The translations under genes were made by a program, and so were the position numbers. From NCBI RefSeq assembly GCF_036924645.1, contig NZ_JAZHRX010000001.1, positions 6,351,501 to 6,415,500 of the forward strand: a stretch of 64,000 nt of DNA, written 5' to 3'. Shown here piece after piece: positions 63,692-64,000 of this stretch; position 1 is the stretch's first letter; each line of letters starts with the position of its first letter. Origin of the DNA: Bradyrhizobium sp. AZCC 2176. Its GTDB lineage: Bacteria > Pseudomonadota > Alphaproteobacteria > Rhizobiales > Xanthobacteraceae. Under the pieces are notes generated by a model. It saw nothing but the letters and a program-made list of their open reading frames with translations, was not told where the DNA came from and did not search any database.

Positions 63692-64000
63692 CCCTCTCGT
63701 TCAGAGGGCGCAGGGAAGACCGGGTGCTTGCTGCACCCGCGGTCTCGCGTGCGATTTGCGCAAACAAAACTGCACACGAGCATACAGGGCAGCGGGAGCA
63801 TTCCGGCCTTCCCTGCGCAATGGCTTTACGGCTTACTTCGTGCTCTTCCCGGAGAACGGCTCTGTTGCCTCCGTCGCCAGCGGGATACTTCCCGCCAACT
63901 TAACGCCAGCACCGCGGCGCCCGAACCACACGACTTCGCCGTACGCGTCCGGCGCGTACGTCTAACGCGCCCTCAGCGTCCATCGCATCTCACCGCGCGT
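63692..64000. other. Structured repeat-like element at the right edge
   Basis: No gene is supported here. A CCCTCT/AGAGGG hairpin (63692-63708) is followed by a 16-bp stem (63708-63723 with 63803-63818, one mismatch). That stem encloses hairpins GGGTGC/GCACCC (63722-63738) and CTCGCGTGC/GCACACGAG (63744-63780). Further right is CGTACGC/GCGTACG (63940-63960). The nested layout looks like a folded RNA or a non-autonomous repeat, and the sequence runs off the window. I recall similar long repeats in Bradyrhizobium genomes but cannot verify it. Confidence 0.5.

Noticed and set aside
63366..63965. A 199-residue plus-strand frame at the right end
   Set aside because: It starts inside the cupin gene in another frame and continues through palindromic repeats, with no domain or ribosome-binding site.

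Overview
The window looks like a chromosomal segment of a Bradyrhizobium-type alphaproteobacterium (Nitrobacteraceae). The reasons are the high GC content, the gene order DUF2232-rplI ... dnaB-alr ... radA-cvpA-purF, several class III cyclases, many branched-chain amino acid (Liv) and tripartite tricarboxylate (TTT) transport genes, and intergenic palindromes of a kind I associate with that family. Genus and species are inferred from gene content only. I see no rRNA, tRNA, CRISPR array, transposase, phage gene or recognisable defence system.

Positions 1-21.7 kb are mainly housekeeping: ribosomal protein bL9, replicative helicase DnaB, alanine racemase, an exonuclease III-type nuclease, RadA, CvpA and PurF. 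Between them lie a cyclopropane fatty acid synthase, a TetR/thioesterase pair, a c-type cytochrome with a repetitive low-complexity tail, an SPFH protein, two class III cyclases, a TSUP exporter, a HAD hydrolase and small secreted proteins.

Positions 21.8-35.2 kb hold an NHL-repeat protein with an orphan Liv-type binding protein, then a minus-strand block of a TPR protein, a short lipoprotein, the GTPase Der and an MFS exporter. Next come an nnrU-panB-acyl-CoA ligase operon, two hypothetical genes and prfC.

Positions 35.2-42.2 kb contain the best regulatory signals. A two-hairpin element matching a guanidine-II (mini-ykkC) riboswitch precedes a Gdx-type guanidinium exporter. A PHO-box-like repeat precedes a DUF47-pit phosphate uptake pair. 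A complete livG-livF-binding protein-livH-livM operon follows.

Positions 42.5-56 kb are metabolic: a PAS_5 protein, an ArsC/Spx-like reductase, a nu-type GST, an SDR that lacks the usual catalytic residues, a HAD hydrolase, a 2'-5' RNA ligase, and an IlvD/Edd dehydratase whose 5' end looks frameshifted. A sugar-acid divergon follows: quinone reductase, IclR, kdgD and LysR on the minus strand, facing a tctCBA transporter across a good LysR-type dyad.

Positions 56-64 kb carry an ArsR-SRPBCC-DUF899-membrane protein operon with a perfect operator palindrome, a third cyclase, and a MarR-SDR-GNAT unit divergent from VOC and cupin genes across two matching operator-like sites. The last ~0.5 kb has no gene. 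It holds palindromic repeats and a structured element that runs off the right edge.

I did not find a clearly new multi-gene system. The observations most worth following are the riboswitch-Gdx unit, the PHO box, the ilvD frameshift, the atypical SDR and the structured repeat at the right end.
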